NCBI GenBank assembly: GCA_019639155.1
Contig: JAHBSJ010000002.1
Coordinates: forward strand, 248,001-312,000
Length of the DNA stretch: 64,000 nt
From: Acidobacteriota bacterium
GTDB lineage: Bacteria; Acidobacteriota; Blastocatellia; Pyrinomonadales; Pyrinomonadaceae
Direction of reading: 5' to 3'
Part shown: positions 63,578 through 64,000 of the stretch, piece by piece
Position numbering within the stretch: position 1 is the stretch's first letter
Layout: each line of letters begins with the position of its first letter
Position numbers and translations under genes: made by a program
The notes under the pieces: model-generated
The model's database searches: none
What the model saw: only the letters and a program-made list of their open reading frames with translations
Told to the model about the DNA's origin: nothing

Positions 63578-64000
63578 ATGCCTGATAGTCTTTACAATAG
63601 GTGGCAAGGGCTTATGATTGGACAGTTCACAGTTGCAATCGCGCTTGTTTCATCGCTAGTACTGGCGGGTATAGCATTCCTGTTTGGCTTGATGCAGAAT
63701 ACGAGAAACGTAGCTTGGCACGAACACAAAATGCTGCTAGGAGTTCAAATTTTTTTGGCAGCATTATCAATAATATTCAATATTGGAATTGTCGTTTCAA
63801 GACTTTTGGATTTCCGCCTTACAGCTCGAAAGGTGAGATCAACGCAAAATTCTGGCTACAAAAAAAGCCTGCAGATTTGGGGTCTTACATCAAATAGTTA
63901 TAGCTCGATAAGTTGGGTTTTGTTCTGGAGTAGCCTCGTCTTCCTGTTGATTCAAATAGCGATCCTGTGCTATTTCGCATTAGTCACCATTTTTAATTTA
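63578..64000 (+). CDS. AT-rich membrane protein, cut at the right edge
   Basis: A reading frame of 141 codons runs from the ATG at 63578 to the window end without a stop. It encodes MPDSLYNRWQGLMIGQF, then hydrophobic segments IALVSSLVLAGIAFLFGL, MLLGVQIFLAALSIIFNIGIV and WVLFWSSLVFLLIQIAILCYF, a three-helix pattern with a polar loop (ARKVRSTQNSGYKKS) before the third. Base composition is clearly more AT-rich than the rest of the window, which suggests recent acquisition. No family recognised. The gap 63421-63577 before it holds no gene. Confidence 0.5.
   Translation, partial: MPDSLYNRWQGLMIGQFTVAIALVSSLVLAGIAFLFGLMQNTRNVAWHEHKMLLGVQIFLAALSIIFNIGIVVSRLLDFRLTARKVRSTQNSGYKKSLQIWGLTSNSYSSISWVLFWSSLVFLLIQIAILCYFALVTIFNL

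Overview
The window looks like a chromosomal segment of a Gram-negative, respiring bacterium, most likely an acidobacterium of the Blastocatellia type. This placement is an inference from gene content (a split nuo operon, a Thx ribosomal peptide, a CX5C-type Sco protein, a secreted subtilase with a GVLVGD tail, a bacteroidete/eukaryote-like HisRS) and was not tested by any search. Coding density is high, genes often overlap by 1-8 bases, and there are no phage, insertion-sequence or CRISPR signatures.

Positions 1-14108 hold a complex I operon: nuoF (cut at the left edge), G, H, J, K, L, M and N. nuoI is missing between nuoH and nuoJ. Four non-Nuo genes are interleaved: an LCAT-like lipase, a 50-codon Thx ribosomal protein, a DUF1579 protein and a secreted SH3-like protein. 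An unknown gene is attached to nuoN. Positions 14240-19484 carry a stand-alone glutamine-amidotransferase-fold protein converging on a YbdK-type ligase with a PilZ protein, then a trans-sulfuration PLP enzyme, a PP2C phosphatase and NfeD. A tRNA-Leu(UAA) follows at 19650, then a secreted unknown, a structured RNA/terminator region, malate dehydrogenase, and a VapBC pair whose promoter predicts a leaderless message.

Positions 22399-36131 are mixed: a membrane protein, the subtilase, an acetyltransferase, a GGDEF-EAL protein, two lytic transglycosylases, an amidohydrolase, a CusF-Sco copper protein and a chlorophyllase-like hydrolase. Positions 36208-45791 form a long plus-strand run: folD, a MazG-like pyrophosphohydrolase, coaE, then a dipeptide/oligopeptide ABC transporter with two consecutive binding proteins and BCDF subunits. 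Next is a two-gene signalling module (45880-50182): a PocR-GAF-GAF-GGDEF diguanylate cyclase overlapping a large protein with a degenerate P-loop NTPase-like region and a C-terminal RsbW-type histidine-kinase ATPase fold. I regard it as the best candidate for an under-described system here.

The right end is mostly housekeeping: a PBP4-type carboxypeptidase, murJ, a gamma-carbonic anhydrase, hisS, a DinB-like protein, dxr-rseP-ispG, and on the minus strand miaA-hfq-tmk-holB with a DUF2752 membrane protein. The last 420 bases are AT-rich and contain a membrane-protein reading frame that runs off the window. Several intergenic gaps contain degenerate tandem short repeats of period 7, 8 or 9, often next to or inside inverted repeats. 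No gene-free stretch exceeds 300 bases.
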